A DNA stretch of 64,000 nt from Akkermansia muciniphila (GTDB lineage Bacteria; Verrucomicrobiota; Verrucomicrobiia; Verrucomicrobiales; Akkermansiaceae): NCBI GenBank assembly GCA_945890645.1, contig CAMDCV010000007.1:1-64000 (forward strand), written 5' to 3'. The notes beneath the pieces are model-generated. The model searched no databases and was not told where the DNA came from. It saw nothing but the letters and a program-made list of their open reading frames with translations. Below, piece after piece: positions 62,616-64,000 of the stretch. The number at the start of each line of letters is the position of its first letter. The first letter of the stretch is position 1. A program made the translations under genes and the position numbers.

Positions 62616-63476
62616 ATGAACCAGCCCCACTACAGTGCCAGTTACCTGCGCTACGTGCATGACCCCGTGACGGGGGAATTTGCCAACGTAGGGGTATTGG
62701 TGTGGGCACCACTGAGCCGGGAATTGTACTTTGTGGGAACGGCGCGGACGCAGCGGCTTGGACGATTTTTCCACGACTTTTGCGACGAGGATCACCAGAA
62801 GATCATCGGCTATGCTCAAAAGGAATTCGCGAAATTGGCGGAAAAACTGCGCAAGCAGGCGGAACTGCCCTTCGATCTCTCCGCTGCGTGCGCACGCGAT
62901 CTGGGCCTGATCGTGATTCCCTTTGATGATGCGACTTACCAATGGAGCCCCTCTTTTGGTGGCTATACCGTCGATGCCAAGGCCATCGCGGAAGAAATTT
63001 TCCAAGAAGCCATCGGTGTGCACCAGAAAAAAGCGCCAGGCTCAGCTAGACGCAGTGAACAAGTCATCTACAAGGAGCATTACCAAGCGACATTTGAATC
63101 AGAGCGGGTCAAGCCATTCATCCTTCCACATCTTGTGGAAGCTCCGCGTGTGGCATACGAGTTTCAACGTGCCTACCAAAACGGCGTCTGGAATTGTTTT
63201 GAAATCGTGTCTCTGGATTACCACAACCCCGAAACGATCGAACAGCGCAGTCTCCAGTGGGATGCGCGGGTGAGACATTTGCAAGATGGGAGCGACAAAG
63301 CCAAAATCCACCTGTTGCTCGGCAAGCCATCAGAGGGCATGCTACGGGAATACGCCAAAGCCAAAGACCTCATGGGATCTTCAAACAATGCGGAAATCAT
63401 CGAGGAGGATGGAGCCGCTGACTTCTGCAAGGAACTGGAGGAAAAAGTGTCAAAACTCACCATCGCGGAAGCATGA
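62616..63476 (+). CDS. Second DUF3037-like protein
   Basis: I start at ATG 62616 (286 aa, 'MNQPHYSASYLRYVHD'); a longer frame from 62460 overlaps the previous gene without reason. 'YLRYVHDPVTGEFANVGVLV' repeats the DUF3037 pattern (tyrosine-rich strand, then 'N-V-G-V-L-V'). A long basic helix follows ('GYAQKEFAKLAEKLRKQAEL'). It is probably an old tandem copy of the preceding gene, now divergent. Confidence 0.7.
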   Translation: MNQPHYSASYLRYVHDPVTGEFANVGVLVWAPLSRELYFVGTARTQRLGRFFHDFCDEDHQKIIGYAQKEFAKLAEKLRKQAELPFDLSAACARDLGLIVIPFDDATYQWSPSFGGYTVDAKAIAEEIFQEAIGVHQKKAPGSARRSEQVIYKEHYQATFESERVKPFILPHLVEAPRVAYEFQRAYQNGVWNCFEIVSLDYHNPETIEQRSLQWDARVRHLQDGSDKAKIHLLLGKPSEGMLREYAKAKDLMGSSNNAEIIEEDGAADFCKELEEKVSKLTIAEA

Positions 63477-63489
63477 TGGATGATTGCCC

Positions 63490-64000
63490 ATGACGCCGCC
63501 ATTTCCAGAACAAGCTAAAAACTTCCTTTTCATCCTTGAGGAGGATAGGGAGCATTATGTGGATAAATTTCTCGGATCATACAAAAACGTAAATGTCTGT
63601 GTTTTTAAATCGTTTGCCCACGATGTGTCCGACTACGAGGTTGCGGAAGATGCGCAGTCCTTGGAATATACCGATGTGATCGAAGGGCAGAAGACCGAGT
63701 GGGAGAACATTTTCTCGCGTCGGCTAAAGCATGTGTATCAGGTGATTAGGGAAGTCGCATTCGATCCCTATGTTGTGGATGAGGTTCCTCCACCCGAGGA
63801 GGAGTCGGGCGAAGTCATGCTGAATGATGAAGAACGCGAGCCGGGCAAAATTCCTGCCAGCATCAAACAAAAGCAGGCTCACTCTCGCTATCTGTTTCTG
63901 TATCACGAGAGCGTGGATTTCACGGTTGATCGTTCTTTCGGCTGCTACGAAAACCGGCATATCCCCTTCTTCCAAAATCTCCGTGCTGACATGGAAGACG
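63490..64000 (+). CDS. Unknown protein, cut by the right edge
   Basis: Open from ATG 63490 to the end (170 codons so far), 13 nt after the second DUF3037-like gene. It begins 'MTPPFPEQAKNFLFILEEDR' and contains an acidic stretch 'VPPPEEESGEVMLNDEE'. No family is recognised. The tight spacing suggests it is a further member of the restriction/HipA unit, so its full sequence matters for judging that unit. Confidence 0.65.
   Translation, partial: MTPPFPEQAKNFLFILEEDREHYVDKFLGSYKNVNVCVFKSFAHDVSDYEVAEDAQSLEYTDVIEGQKTEWENIFSRRLKHVYQVIREVAFDPYVVDEVPPPEEESGEVMLNDEEREPGKIPASIKQKQAHSRYLFLYHESVDFTVDRSFGCYENRHIPFFQNLRADMED

Overview
The window looks like a chromosomal contig of a Verrucomicrobia-type bacterium (PVC group). 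This is inferred from gene content, not from a marker gene. The signs are: two ECF sigma factors, one next to a zinc-ribbon Ser/Thr kinase with WD40 repeats; secreted proteins with HAF repeats, 'GYAWGQNIGW' repeats and 'DTDADGISD' calcium-binding tails; several membrane-anchored alpha-helical repeat proteins; an RHS/YD protein; and weak or absent Shine-Dalgarno sites before most genes.

Layout. 1-118 is the start of an IS30-like transposase that runs off the left edge. 149-3089 holds five small unrelated ORFs, all on the + strand, separated by six copies of a roughly 70-120 bp element that folds imperfectly and resembles integron attC sites: a cassette array with no integrase in view. 3207-4271 is gapA with a terminator. 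4363-8174 is an ECF sigma operon with a fused anti-sigma/helical-repeat protein and a relative. 8268-20698, on the - strand, is a block of secreted beta-propeller and adhesin-like proteins ending in a sigma factor, kinase and GH74-like unit. 21259-27221 is a large RHS gene split in two at a G9 tract. 27493-55747 is mostly housekeeping: hydrolases, a PUR-domain protein, a YacL-like PIN protein, an LptF/G permease, a SulP transporter, an EF-hand protein, a second pair of helical-repeat proteins, CorA, M23 peptidase, RidA, TatD, HPr, NadB, PEP carboxylase, KhpA, tRNA-Leu(CAA), a TolC-like lipoprotein, CdaA with a minimal CdaR-like partner, BioD and TrpB.

55859 to the right edge is a defence-like unit on the + strand: a 1677-aa single-chain Type ISP restriction-modification protein, a HipA-like kinase, two DUF3037-type proteins and an unknown ORF cut by the edge, all closely spaced. 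Inside the methyltransferase part of the Type ISP gene a roughly 90-bp palindromic intergenic-type repeat has been absorbed in frame, and the likely target-recognition region is strikingly AT-rich.

The most unusual signals are the attC-like cassette array (left), the homopolymer-split RHS gene (centre), and the Type ISP/HipA/DUF3037 unit with its in-frame repeat (right). All family assignments come from reading motifs by eye; no database search was run.
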